Assembly: GCF_040807025.1 (NCBI RefSeq)
Contig: NC_090982.1
Coordinates: 49,955,112-50,019,111 of the forward strand
Source: Struthio camelus
Lineage: Eukaryota; Chordata; Aves; Struthioniformes; Struthionidae
Reading direction: 5' to 3'
DNA: 64,000 nucleotides
How positions within the stretch are numbered: the first letter of the stretch is position 1; every line of letters begins with the position of its first letter. Below the pieces are notes generated by a model. The model was not told the DNA's origin, did no database searches, and saw only the letters and a list, made by a program, of their open reading frames with translations. This document shows positions 1 to 11,365 of this stretch, piece after piece. The position numbers and the translations under genes are program-made.

Positions 1-1149
1 CTGATTATCCTCTGAGCAGTACTGAGTCACCCATTGTATGCTGTGTGTGTGGAGTCTTAGATAATAAGGCAGAAAGCAATAATTTCCTTCATGCTGTTCG
101 AGGATGCCTTTTTGCACTCTTCAAGAAAATGCTAAAACTGAAATTACTGCAGTGCTTAATGATTTCTGTTCATTGCAAAGTATCATGCTAGTCAGCTCAT
201 GCCAGAATTACGGTCATACAAATTTAAACTATAATTGCTAAAGTTAAAAACTGAGAAAGGACATTTCTTTGGAAATCTTAATTATGGTTGCCTCAACTAG
301 TTTACATATATCAAGTCGAAGTGATTTTCTGTGTAAGTAGTAAGACCTTCAAAAATATATATGTAGAACTTTACTCAGCATAATACCTATATCCATAATT
401 TCAATTTGCAACCTAAATTCTTATGTAGTCAGAGGAAGGTTAATTTGATATTAAAGTTTTTCATTGTTTTATAACAGAGCCTGTGCACCCTGGAACACAT
501 TATTATTCTGTGGATGAGTTATTTCTATATTATTAGTAATTATGAATGTTAGAAAAATTATCATTTTTAATTGACATTAATCAATACTGGTGGTATTATT
601 AGTTAATATTCCAACTGTGTAAGGACAGGATTTTTTTTGTTTTAGAAATTCCTCTGGCCTACCTCAAGCCATATCCAAAGCTCTGCTCTCAAACTGAAAT
701 AGAAAAGCGCACTCTTTTAAGCAGTGTAAAATATATGAATACAAAATTGCTCACCTCTTATTTTTCTTATCTCTGCCTCATTATGGCTTCTTAGCACAAA
801 TTCAGGACTCAAGTCATACCTATAGGCATACCTATATCTAGTGGACTTTTAGAGACTTGAAGTCCCGTTACCCAGAACTGCAAACAACTTCTCAGCCCTC
901 TCAGCTCACTCTTGCCACCCCACCAAGAGCACCGAGCCTTCAAAACGAGGGGATGCTCCTGCAGCCGCTGCCTGGCCTGAGAGCATGGGAACGCCTGTGA
1001 TTTGTCAAACCAGGCCAGGACCCTGACTTTAACACTTCTGTCAGCAGAATACCCAAAGAAAGGTTAAAAAAAAAAACAACAACAGAACAAGCTTATGTAA
1101 TACTTTCCTCTAATGCTCCTCCTGAGCCAAAAGTAGCTTTTATCTGTTT
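1..1149. other. Unique AT-rich non-coding sequence with a GC-richer patch
   Basis: No gene, RNA or clear repeat is visible. Most of the block is AT-rich with frequent stops in all frames. From about 880 to 1020 the composition becomes clearly GC-richer and includes several CpGs, then returns to AT-rich before an A-run near 1066. The patch borders the CR1-like fossil that follows but does not itself look like CR1. It may be a degraded repeat or a small regulatory segment; the sequence alone does not decide. Confidence 0.5.
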
Positions 1150-1355
1150 GGCAGCATTCGGTGGGTTTCTCTTCCATCAATCTATCTAGTCTCCCCTTAA
1201 AGTTATATAAACTTTAGGCCCCCGCGGTTGTCTTTGGCCGGGAGCTCCACCGTTGTACTAACCCTTGCGTGAACAGCACCTTCTAGTGCTTATGTACTTT
1301 ATTTGATAACAATTAATTCTTGTCCTGGAAGAGACAGTGTATGGCCTGAAGACCA
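1150..1355 (-). mobile_element. Ancient CR1/L3-like LINE fragment, 3' region, minus strand
   Basis: Read on the plus strand, this resembles the reverse complement of the 3' part of old amniote CR1/L3-type LINEs. Recognisable pieces occur in the expected order: a 'cttccatcaatctatctagtc' type segment (about 1172), a 'ggccnnc...ttg.c..gagttccac' type segment (about 1218-1252, here with gggagctccacc), a 'tgcgtgaa' segment (about 1267) and a 'ttcttgt.ctgg.agagacagtg' segment (about 1317-1340). In CR1 sense orientation this covers the end of the RT/C-terminal region. It is heavily diverged, so it is an old, dead copy. Boundaries are approximate because I matched remembered family patterns, not an alignment. 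Confidence 0.65.
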
Positions 1356-3664
1356 TATTGGTCTTTAACCAGAAGCTGGACTTAGAGTAGGGGACAAATG
1401 GTTCCATTTGAATTTAAAACGCTATTGGGGTGTCAGTCATATCATAATGCTGAAAGAAAGCTGAACTGAACCATTTAATCTCACAAAAATGAAATATCCC
1501 GGTCGTATCGAAACAGAACGTTTTGAATGCTGCAGTTTGGCAAACCATTTCCTTCTGTTTTATTTCAGGGCAAAACCAGAGTGCAAAGATCATATTCCGG
1601 TATGTCCCAAACTGGTCACCATAAAAGGCAGCTCAAGGGAAACCAGCTCCGAGGAGGCAGCTGAACCAAGTGGCAGTCCTGCTGGCTTGGCATTGTATGC
1701 TGTGTGCTCTTCGTACCAAGGAAACAAGCAGGCAGGTAGGAAGGGAGGCATCTGAGAATTTTAATTTAATGTAATTAACTTCCATCAGAACAAAAGAGAA
1801 TCCTAAAAATACACTATCAAATATAATTATGAGTCTAGGTTTGTAAAACTGTTTTTAGGTGGTAGAGCCTACCGACAGTATAACAAAAAAGGTCAGTTTG
1901 GCAAATACTTTCCATGTTTTCTGATGCTACCAGTGGCTAGTGAAGGACAGCAGATAGAGCATTTTGATTCCGGACCATCTCTCCTGCAAATATAAACATG
2001 AAAATGAAATTCCATAGCTATATGAATCTTTGACATGTCTCAGTAAACTGCTCCAGTATAATTCACCTAGGCAGTAGACCGCAGTGTTTACTGTTTTCCT
2101 TCAGAGACTTTACAGTTCAAACGACTTCTGTCCATTGCAAACACGCAGTCAGCTTCAAATTTTATATTGAAATAAGTCACAAATCTGCTTCTGAAAATGA
2201 CACAACCAAAGCAAGATATGCCTGTTTATGAGGCCCATCTTGTCACCATGTTCTGGTTGTGCAGTCCAGCACAGGTTTTTCAGCACTTAAAAAATTAAAC
2301 TAGAATGCCATAATGCCTATTATTATGAGAAACTATATATGATCTATATAAATATATGTATTTATTATGTGAAGGTAAGCTTAATAGGATAAATCTATAA
2401 ATTTATATTTTATAAATTGTAAATCGTATGTATCTATATTTATATTTATATCCACACACTATATGTTGAGAGAGAATAAATAAATATATAATTCAGCAGT
2501 TTGTTTTGTGTGGTATGCTGCCAAAATGATACAAGAGCAGAATATGTTTGATAACATACAATTCATCAATTTTATTCCTAGGAACTGATTGTTTTCTAAT
2601 TTCACATGAAACAGTGAAATCTCATTCCTGGCCAGATATACCTGGGCTTTATACTGAACCATGCTGACTGAAAGTTCTTGTCCTTAATCATTTTCCATTA
2701 GTTTCACACATTTTCAGTATTCTCTCCTGAATTACTGTGATGCTGAGGGACGCAAAGGTCTGTTGTTTGCTGAGTTAGTTGGTTCTTTTGGTTACTTCTT
2801 ACACAAAATGTGTGCATACATACTGAAACGTTACAATGTGCATCAAATTAAGAATCTACAAATGTTTAGATGTCAAAACGAATTGACATCAAAAATAATC
2901 GTCGCTGATTTACAGCTACTTGGAACGTTTTAGGCCTTAAAAGATGGGGAGAAAATGTTTCAGAAATTAGGCTATGATTCTTCTCTCAGTTACAACATAA
3001 TGAATCAAGAAAAACTCTGCTGATCGTGCCACTGAGGTTATAATCAGTGTGAAATGAGATCAACACTGCAGTCTGGCCAAAATGGGGCTTTGGCACGCTG
3101 TCAGAGAATAGATTGTGTCATGCCAACGGCGTCTTTTTTTTCCCCTATCAGTACCCAGGCCTTTAGCAGCCAGGACTGTCAGTTCTAAACGTTTCTCCAG
3201 ACTACTTCACTTCAAAATATTATTTTTTTGCTTTAGAAATGTAAATGGAAAAGCATGGAGCAGTTATTAAAAGCAGTTCTTAATTAGAAAATGTTAGGGG
3301 ATGCAATTTCAGAACAGCAGTTTTAAGCCCAGACATATGCTTCCACCGCAGGAGCCATCCCAGTGTTTGTAACACATGAAGAAAATTCATTACTTAGCAT
3401 CCTAAAGGATTCATTGCTCATTTCCAATAAAAACTACAATATGAAACCCAAAACTTTGCTAAGTGTTGGTTCTTTGTACAATGGTGATTTTTTTGGGGCA
3501 CTATTTTTCTAACTTACAAAGTTGATATACAAATGTATTTTTAACGAAATGATTTCCGAGGTTCAGAGGAGCAAAAGTTCCGTATTTGGGATGTAGCTGT
3601 GCATGGCTCACTTTTGTCACTAAGTAATGTCACTGACATGGTTGTTTAAATTAATCTGCTTAGA
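1356..3664. other. Unique AT-rich non-coding sequence
   Basis: No gene was recognised. An 88-codon open frame runs from 1489 to 1755. Inside it, 1569-1735 is flanked by a fair splice acceptor and donor (see findings), but the peptide matches no family I know. The rest is AT-rich single-copy sequence with one low-complexity tract (2325-2465). Short open frames here are within chance expectation. Confidence 0.5.
2325..2465. repeat. AT-rich low-complexity tract
   Basis: This is an almost pure A/T stretch with many overlapping 'tatata', 'tttatat' and 'atctata' words and no fixed repeat unit. It looks like a decayed TA-type microsatellite or simple AT-rich filler. No coding potential is visible. 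Confidence 0.7.
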
Positions 3665-3975
3665 GTTGTTTGTGTTTGTTTCAGTTATCTTTTTCCACGC
3701 CTAATTTTTCAAAATTGTTGGTCTTTATTCTTTTTTTTTCCTTAGTAGCATTTTTCTTTTTTTTTTTCCTCCCTTTTTGGCCATCTTTAGTTCTCCTTTT
3801 TCATAGTTATATCAATAATTTCTTATACAGCCTTCTTTTTTTTTCTTTCGTGTAATAGCCCCTGCTTCTCAGCTTTTCTTCCTCATTTATTCCATTTATT
3901 CTGGTAGATTTCATCCCTTTCCCTTTTTTCTATCTACCTGCTAGTTCCTTCTCTTGATAATTTATCTTTTGCTCA
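3665..3975 (+). repeat. Pyrimidine-rich (T/C) low-complexity tract
   Basis: About 300 bases on the plus strand are dominated by T and C, with several runs of 8-12 T separated by CCT or CTTC words and few purines. The short hydrophobic open frame inside (3670-3855; Phe/Leu/Ser-rich) simply reflects the T-rich codons. Such tracts occur in introns and intergenic DNA, and the complementary strand is purine-rich. Confidence 0.75.
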
Positions 3976-5585
3976 TTTTCCCTATGCCTTCCACATGCTT
4001 ACTTGTTCTCTGTGGAGAATTTGAGCCAGAAAAAATTCTCTTAGTATAGGGTCTGGCAGCCACCAAAAAGAAATCTGATTGAAGAATGATGATATTGTGC
4101 ACATCTGTGCCTTCTCTTCCTGGGGAATTCTGAGGAAGAAGGAGGATGCTATGAAGTCTGGGCTCCTCATTCTTCGTGCAGTTCTAGGTTTGTGTTCCTT
4201 TGGAGTACAACTGGTTAAAACCTTCCCAGAAACCAGCACGTTCGTTTGGGAGAGTCTCGGCTCTTATTTCATCCTGTCTTTAATGCTGTTCAAACAGCCA
4301 TGCTCCCTTCTTCTGCCAGAGTTCTGCGTAGGGAAAAACCAATAAAACACAACCAGAAAGGAGTAGGTAAAGAGCCCGTTAGTCCTCAGCTCTGGCTATA
4401 CGTCGCTCTTTATGAGATTCTTTTCTTTGCCCTCATGAATATTGATATTTTGTAATTATTCTTTTTTGTTGAAGTGAAGCATAGCAATGCTGTATGACAT
4501 TTTCTTATTTGCATTAACATATATTTTTCAAATGTTTATATTCTAATTTGATGCACAGACGCACAATTTGCTATATCAGTGGAGGAAAAAGAAATTTCTT
4601 GTGTTGGGACTCTTTCTAGAAAGAACAAAGCACATAAAAATCTTTCAGTCCATGTGTTGACATTGTAAGGATGAAAATGCAGACTGACAGGGAACCTGTA
4701 ATTAGTGGAAATTATAAAGCTATAAAAAAAAAACAGGAAAAGATTTGCTAAAGCTAACAAACTCATGGTTTGAAGCATCTTCATTCTGTAAAGGCAATCT
4801 CTCATTCCTTCAATCTTCCATAACTCTAAATGATTACAGTTCATTTTCCCTGCTATCTTCATATTCATTTCTCATCCTTAAAAGCTGCAGGAATTTTAGA
4901 GTAATCTAAGATGTAGTTCTAAAGTCAGTTCAACAAACTGGTGTGTTGTGAAACATTTCAATTGAACTTACCCAAGCTTGTTCAGCTCCCTTCTCTAGCA
5001 CACCTTAAATCTGTCACTATTTTCTCCTATCACCACAATATATCCTGTGCCTTCTAAAACACTATCACCACCTGTCAAAGCTGGCATGAAATAGCTTGCA
5101 AGGTTTTTATGTTGATTTTAAGGAATTAGAAGCATTGGGCATGTTATTTATTCAGAGCTTATCTGCAACAAAATATATGGTTACTAGTAGCTCCAGAATG
5201 CTTCCTGAATAGTTTTTAAGGACGGGTAGCTGAGATACCACAGTGTCTCAGCTGTACTATGTAGAAAGTACTGTTTTCTATGCTATCCATCACAAAGGAC
5301 CTTAATTAATTAGGCTTACTGTGGAGTATGTTAAATTCAGTTAATTAAGACTAGCAGAATCACCTTGATGATTGATAATGACAAGTCTAACACAATAAGA
5401 GTACAGTTGCCAGTTTCTTGCTTCTTTGAAATATAAATCTGTAATTTACTGGGAATTTTGTTTTGCTAGTGAACTATCTGAATGTCTCTTTCCTATTTTT
5501 GAGTATGGAGAGGAATGATCAAGCCCATATGCTGCCTAAGGTGCCAGGAGCAAACTTCTTGGGTGAGTATGTTATTATAATATAT

Positions 5586-5621
5586 TGCAGTTTCATTGCA
5601 GTTGCATTGCATTGCAGTTTC
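5586..5621 (+). repeat. Short 11-bp tandem repeat (TGCAGTTTCAT-type)
   Basis: Units tgcagtttcat (5586-5596) and tgcagttgcat (5597-5607) are followed by a partial tgcat and then tgcagtttc (5613-5621). This is a typical replication-slippage array, and no function is suggested. Confidence 0.85.
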
Positions 5622-7604
5622 TCAGTATTTGACCACTGCAGATCATAATGAGACGATAATTCACTATGGAGCCTCAGGAAGACCTGAACCACATTACAGA
5701 AGATCATCTTCAGCACAAACGCGCCGCAGAGTTGTCACCTTGAATAGCTCAGTAGAAAAGATGAGGTTTGGACAAGTCCAGAACAGAACAGTTTTCCTCT
5801 GAGGTGGTTATTCCTCCAAGTCAATTTTACAGTTCTGTTGCATCTTGATTTACATTTCATGTAGAATTTGTTCATATCAATTTCAAAGACAGAACAGAAG
5901 GGTGAGGATGAAGAAGAGTAGTTATGTTCCACTTCTCACAAGCTTTCTGTGTAATGAATCTTACAGTTTTAGTCTGATACACAGCCAGGAGTCAAAAAGA
6001 AACATGAACAGAGGTCTCCAGAAAAATACTCAGATTGTAAAATACTCAAGACAATTAGCAATGTGAAATAATTCACACCAAACATGACTAGCTGGTACTT
6101 TCTTTTCTTTCTTATTAAACCTTCTTTAGCCATAGTTTTCTTTTGTTGCTCCAGACTTCCACAGACCCAGTTTCCGCTTATGTTACCGATAGCTTCACTC
6201 ACCTTAGCAAACAGCTGCAGAGTGAAGGATGAGTGGAAGTTGCTCCCAAATACTTCTCACTGCCGTGCATCCATGTAAACAGGACCCATCGATAATATTG
6301 CCTTTACTGGGTAATTTGTGGTGTTCTTGTAAGTAGGGTTTTATTTACTTCCAACTATTGGAAGAAAGAGATGGCACCTCACAGATAATTCTTGCTATGA
6401 GAGCCAGAAAACAAGTCTTTGTTCACAAGACAGGTAGGGGAATTACATCCTGCCCTTTTTGGGTCTGCTCAGACAGAAGAGGAGAAAGTGTAAAGCTAAC
6501 AGTAGCTGCCGCTGCTGCTAGTGCGTTTGCTGCCACAGTTGTGGCCCCTCGGACTCCTTCACCTGCACCTGCTACCTGAACTGAAAACTTACCGAAATTA
6601 GCAAAGACTTTTTACACCGGCTATCAAAGGCTTTGGAGTACGCACTACTTCTGCAGTGACTGCAGCAACATCTCACTATTTTTCCCCACTGGCTTATGAA
6701 GTATTTAAATGACAGATATATTTTGAGTGGCTTTCTTGCTAAGAGTGAAAGGTACCCATTTTTTGCCATCCTCACTATTTCATTATAACTGTTTCTTTCC
6801 TATCCTTGAATCTCTTGCTTCAAGGAAATTAACAACTTTCATGATTCCACCTCCAAAGAAAATGAAATAACCTCTCATAATAGTGCTCATATTTTCCTTT
6901 GAAGGCCAACAACAAGGAAGAAAATGAACAGTCACGACACGCACTGTAAATTAATAGTGGTTTTCTGTAGTATTTTTTCCAGTTCAGTACTTTTTCAGAG
7001 ATCCTCATTTGCTTAATGCGTGTCAAACTAATGTTAGTTGTTCAGATGAGTTTCTATCCGAAGCCCTGTTGTACCTCCTATCCTTTATCCACTTTGTTCC
7101 TCCCTATGAAAGCTACCTACACGATTCAAGACAACAGAAGAATGTTATTTAAAACAATGACAGGTCATTTGGTGACTACAGACGGACTAAGAGTTCTGGA
7201 CACCAAAGCCCTCTGCTCACGGAGTAGCTCATACCCTGTCCAGATCTTGGAGCATTTTGCATTTACAACCCCCAAGACTGTCCAGTCTACAATCTCCATA
7301 TTGATCTAGGGTGACCATAATGATCTTTCAGTGTTTGTCTTCACTCTTTCCCTGGAAGACTGCTCGCTAGCAGAGCTGATGAGGTACTGGATTGTGGTCA
7401 GCTGCTCTCAGATCTGCCCTGAGATTAGACTTGTATCTATACAGAACAGTGAAAAGATGTTTTTTGCAGAAAAATCCCTTTTATGTACTAGAGATACAAA
7501 ATTTGGGTTTCTTTTCATAAAAATATCCTAATATAGAAATGTTACCCATCTCTTGTGGGAGTTTGGGATGTACAGATATACCTCTCCTTTCTTTTCATGA
7601 AGGG

Positions 7605-7657
7605 CATCCTAATGGATGGACATCCTAATGGAAGGGCATCCTAATGGATCCTAATGG
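7605..7657 (+). repeat. 16-bp tandem repeat, about 3.5 copies
   Basis: The core catcctaatgga recurs at 7605, 7621 and 7637 with a 16-bp period. A final partial unit (tcctaatgga) starts at 7649. Copies are nearly identical in the core and differ in the 4-base linkers, so the expansion looks fairly recent. Confidence 0.9.
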
Positions 7658-8978
7658 ACAGGAAGCTTCATCACAGATTTCCAGTTTCTCCACAGAATAA
7701 CTTCTCACATGTTGTAAGTTTATATTCATCGTCTCTCAAAAGCATATGAGGTTTTGCTCTGTTTCGAATGCCACAATGTCAGAGACATCAGTCAGAAACG
7801 ATAGCATCGATCATGCAGCTGCAGATCAGTTGGATGGCAGCTGCCATAACACCTTACAATGCTACAGCAATGTACCAGAATTTTGATGCGTAAGGCTGCT
7901 GGTTTGCTTGATACCAATTAATCATGACATTTCTTAATGTGTCATATTTTAAAGGCATAACATAAAGCTAATGAATAGGTTAGCTTCTACTCTTCGTTCA
8001 GCTGAGGTCAATGAAGATATTGTGAATTCAAAATGGTATAAGGGAGAAGATAGATTATTCAGATTTGTTTTATAAATACAATGAATTTATTTCAGATATA
8101 TTCTTTTTCATATATTGCTGTTAACCATGCCAGTATCAATATTAACCCCCAGACTCCATAAAGAGCACATTTAACAGTGGGAAAAAAAGAGCACCTTTTT
8201 TCTGAGCTAAACTCACATCTAGGAAAAAGAATTTGTCCCAGTAGATGTACACAGGTTTTTAATTTTTTCTGTCATTTAAAAGATAAAAATGCAAAGAGTC
8301 AGCCTTTGTTGCAGCTAAAACTTAGCTACTGGCTCTCTTACATTAGTCAAATATATTCTGATTTTCACTTAGCATGTCATAGACTTAAAGAATTCATTGC
8401 CACAAGATACAATTAAGACCCAATATTTAAGTGTTTCCAGACAAAATTAGGTATTGGACAAAATAAAGGCTGCTCTATTTACATATTTTGTTGAAACATC
8501 ACACATCATAGAAATCTACAAAGAATATTAAACTTCTATGCTTGTGACAATATGGATATGCCTATGATAGCTATATGACATGGAATTGCCATGATAAAAG
8601 CAAATTAGCTTGATATTGGAAACAGTACAGTTGACAGCATACACATTTTACAGTATAGTGCAAACTTCTTTTCAGCCTGGAGTTAGTTAACCTTATTGGC
8701 ACTTAATAAGGTTTCTTCAGAACTATATCAAGCACCTTCCTGTCATAGCTATATCTTAAATAAATCGACTTCTGCATGCTTTTGGTCATGTTTTTGGTCA
8801 TTGTCAGAGATGAAATACTAAACTGAATGAAAAGAATTTCAATGTAAAATCTGTTCTATTATGAAGTTATGCCACAAATATGTTTATTCTATTGCCTATT
8901 AATTTAAAACTATGCTAAAATGCTGTTAACCTGAACATTTATTTTCGTTAGCATATATCAAGACTCTTGTGTGTGCGG

Positions 8979-9030
8979 TATTACTTTATTTCTAAAAGGA
9001 AATATTACTTTATTTCTAAAAGGAAATATT
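8979..9030 (+). repeat. Exact 24-bp tandem duplication
   Basis: A 24-bp unit beginning tattactttatttct occupies 8979-9002 and is repeated without change at 9003-9026, followed by 4 bases of a third copy. Identity of the two copies points to a recent duplication. Confidence 0.92.
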
Positions 9031-9065
9031 TTCCAGTATTCTGAAAGAATAGCAGCTTCAATGGC

Positions 9066-9080
9066 AATAATAATAATAAT
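9066..9080 (+). repeat. (AAT)5 microsatellite
   Basis: Five perfect AAT units. It is short and has no associated gene. Confidence 0.9.
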
Positions 9081-11067
9081 GAGATTAATAACAGTCTCAC
9101 ACTCAGAGAAAGATATCTAAAGAAGAATGGTAGATAGTGGCTAGCAATTTTTTTCAGCTTTTGCTGGCAAATCCAGAGCCCAGATGCTAAGCACTGGAAA
9201 ATGTTTCTTCCAACAGCAGCATCTGGTACTTTGGCAGACTCCATAAGCAATTTTGTTTTACAGTTTTAAAGCTGCTTCTGGGTCTATTACATGGTTAATC
9301 TGATGGGCTGACTTGTCCTCCTGGATGCCATATGCCAGCAGCTAGAGATGCAGTGAACTGTTTGCCCATTATACTTACATCAAAAAGCCGGACTAAAAAA
9401 ATCTGCTGAAAACGGTGCACTTTACTATAACTCACCAATTAGGCTCATGACCATGAGTGACCTGCCTTAAAATAGTGCCAAAGAGGAAATATCAAAGAGC
9501 AACGACAGCCAGGGTTGGCAGAGACAATACAGACCAGGTAATGTTTCAAATGAGGTCACTGGATACTTAGTAGATTCAGAAAATGATTCTTTTTTCTTCT
9601 GTATGCGTGGAGGTAGCTTCAGATAGGTAAGGAACTATATCAAAGGAAACAGGGAAAGATAGGAAATCTATATTTCTTACTTTTTAGAAAAATTCTAGGG
9701 ATGTCAGAACAAGTTACGTGCTAATTTCTTTAATGCCTGAGCACAAACTCTAAAAGTTGCAGCAAAAAGGACCCGTAACAATATTAGGCAGGATTTTCAG
9801 GTGTGTTAAGCACACACAATCCCAGCTACAGCCAGTAACGCTGTGAGCACTCAGCCTTCCAGCAATGACAGCCTACAGCCTTCTCAGCTTTTCAAAAAGT
9901 GGAAAGCAAAATAATAAGCTCGTAAAGACCACATATTAGTGGATTTACAACTTCCTAAAGTTATTTACCAATTTTGTACATCAAATTAGAATATCGGAAA
10001 GATGCAGAATAGGTGTCCCAAATAATCCAGGATAGTGGAGATATGTGTGTGCTGCAGTAAGAAGGAATGTGGGGTGAAGTGGAACACAGATTTTATTTTG
10101 TGTGTGTTTTTATAGAAAGAAACTATAATTTTTTGCAGTATCACCAGAGTTACCATAAATATAATTTCTTGCAAAGAAAGAACTCATAGAATGAAAATCC
10201 CTTATGAATTCCAAACAGAAGTAAGTATTCCCTGTGAATAAAACCTTCCCAGAGTCAATAAAAGTAGAAGGTGAAACCCCCGACTAGGAAGAACTGTAAT
10301 AAATGGCATTACTACCCTATTCTGTACCTAAATATGGTAACCTTTGAAGAATTTCTTGCCAATACAGCTAGACTATCTAGTCCAGCTAGTCTGACCAGAT
10401 GAAGGTCTGTTAATATTTTCAGAAACATGTAATTCTCCTCAAACAAAAAAAGATGAGCCACTTATGATGAAGCTACGGAATTAATTCCACCGCTATTGAC
10501 ATTAAAATATCTACATTGGGTTACTGTTGTGAAGTAAAAGACTAAATCCTACATTCTGCACAGTCTTGATTCAGTATTTCTTTGAGACCAGGAGAGGAAA
10601 GATTTTTTCCATAATCAGTTACAAGGTTAGAGGTTCTGATCTCACCAACTTCGATACGATTTTTTTCTCAAGAAATTAAGACTTTTATCCGGCTAAGTGG
10701 CTAGTATAAGGCTTCTGAAAAGACCCTGAATGCTGGCTGCCTGTTCTTCATGACTGTAGAATATTTAAGGTCTACCTATTCCTAATTGAGCGTAAGGCAC
10801 TGCAGCGTGACACAAAAATTGTTCTCAGCTGTATTCAGATTATCAGACCATTTACCACCACATGTTCATTACATTGGGCATTTCCCACTGCAAAGCTTTA
10901 TGGTTATATTAACCTGAAGCATTTAAGCTAGTCATTTTAGATTATGGGCCAAGCCATAATAATCAGCAACAAAGGTGAAAGCTTACCAGCATTCATTCAA
11001 AATAAAAGTGATCCAAGACTTAAAATGAAAAATAAAATAGAAAAGCCACCAAGGAGTTACGTGACTT

Positions 11068-11220
11068 ACAGAAGCTATGAAGAGCATTTTCCTTCATCTG
11101 AATATCTTGTGGTTGCGTTAACCCCGTGGCTAAAAAGCACAACTAACAGAAGCTATGAAGAGCATTTTCCTTCATTTTAATGTCTTGTGGTTGCATTAAC
11201 CCCGTGGCTAAAAAAGTACA
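11068..11220 (+). repeat. 78-bp tandem duplication, two copies
   Basis: The segment beginning acagaagctatgaagagc at 11068 is repeated at 11146 with a period of 78 bases. The copies differ at only a handful of positions (for example catctgaata versus cattttaatg, and gttgcgtta versus gttgcatta) and diverge at their ends, after ctaaaaa. The short open frame 10944-11180 crosses the junction, so its peptide is internally repeated. This is a by-product of the duplication, not evidence of a gene. Confidence 0.92.
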
Positions 11221-11347
11221 AGGTCGGATCAAAACTCTTTCCATGTCTGGGGCTCTGGGGTCTTTTTCCCCTGTGGGTTCCTTGGTGTTTAATAATACAG
11301 CTGACTTCATGCTGTAGCCTTTCCATCAGTGGAGGTCCTAATTTGAA

Positions 11348-11365
11348 TCTCTCTCTCTCTCTCTC
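11348..11365 (+). repeat. (TC)9 microsatellite
   Basis: Nine perfect TC units inside otherwise unique sequence. Confidence 0.93.

Larger units (their letters stand above)
3976..11067. other. Unique AT-rich non-coding sequence with small tandem repeats
   Basis: No gene or RNA was recognised over about 7 kb. Open frames reach at most 110 codons (4536-4868, minus strand), overlap antisense frames and show no known domain. Four short tandem arrays (5586-5621, 7605-7657, 8979-9030, 9066-9080) are listed separately. I see no clear interspersed repeat. This is consistent with intergenic or deep intronic sequence. Confidence 0.5.

Noticed and set aside
3670..3855. Phe/Leu-rich 61-codon frame as a small membrane protein
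   Set aside because: It falls entirely in a T/C-rich low-complexity tract, which forces hydrophobic codons.
4079..4455. Overlapping plus-strand open frames with an antisense frame (3982-4239)
   Set aside because: All are under 90 codons, have no known domain and overlap antisense frames. Consistent with chance in a locally stop-poor segment.
6481..6580. Ala/Pro-rich frame end (gctgccgctgctgctagtg region)
   Set aside because: Local low-complexity GCT/GCC wording gives an Ala-rich peptide. There is no upstream coding evidence or known protein.
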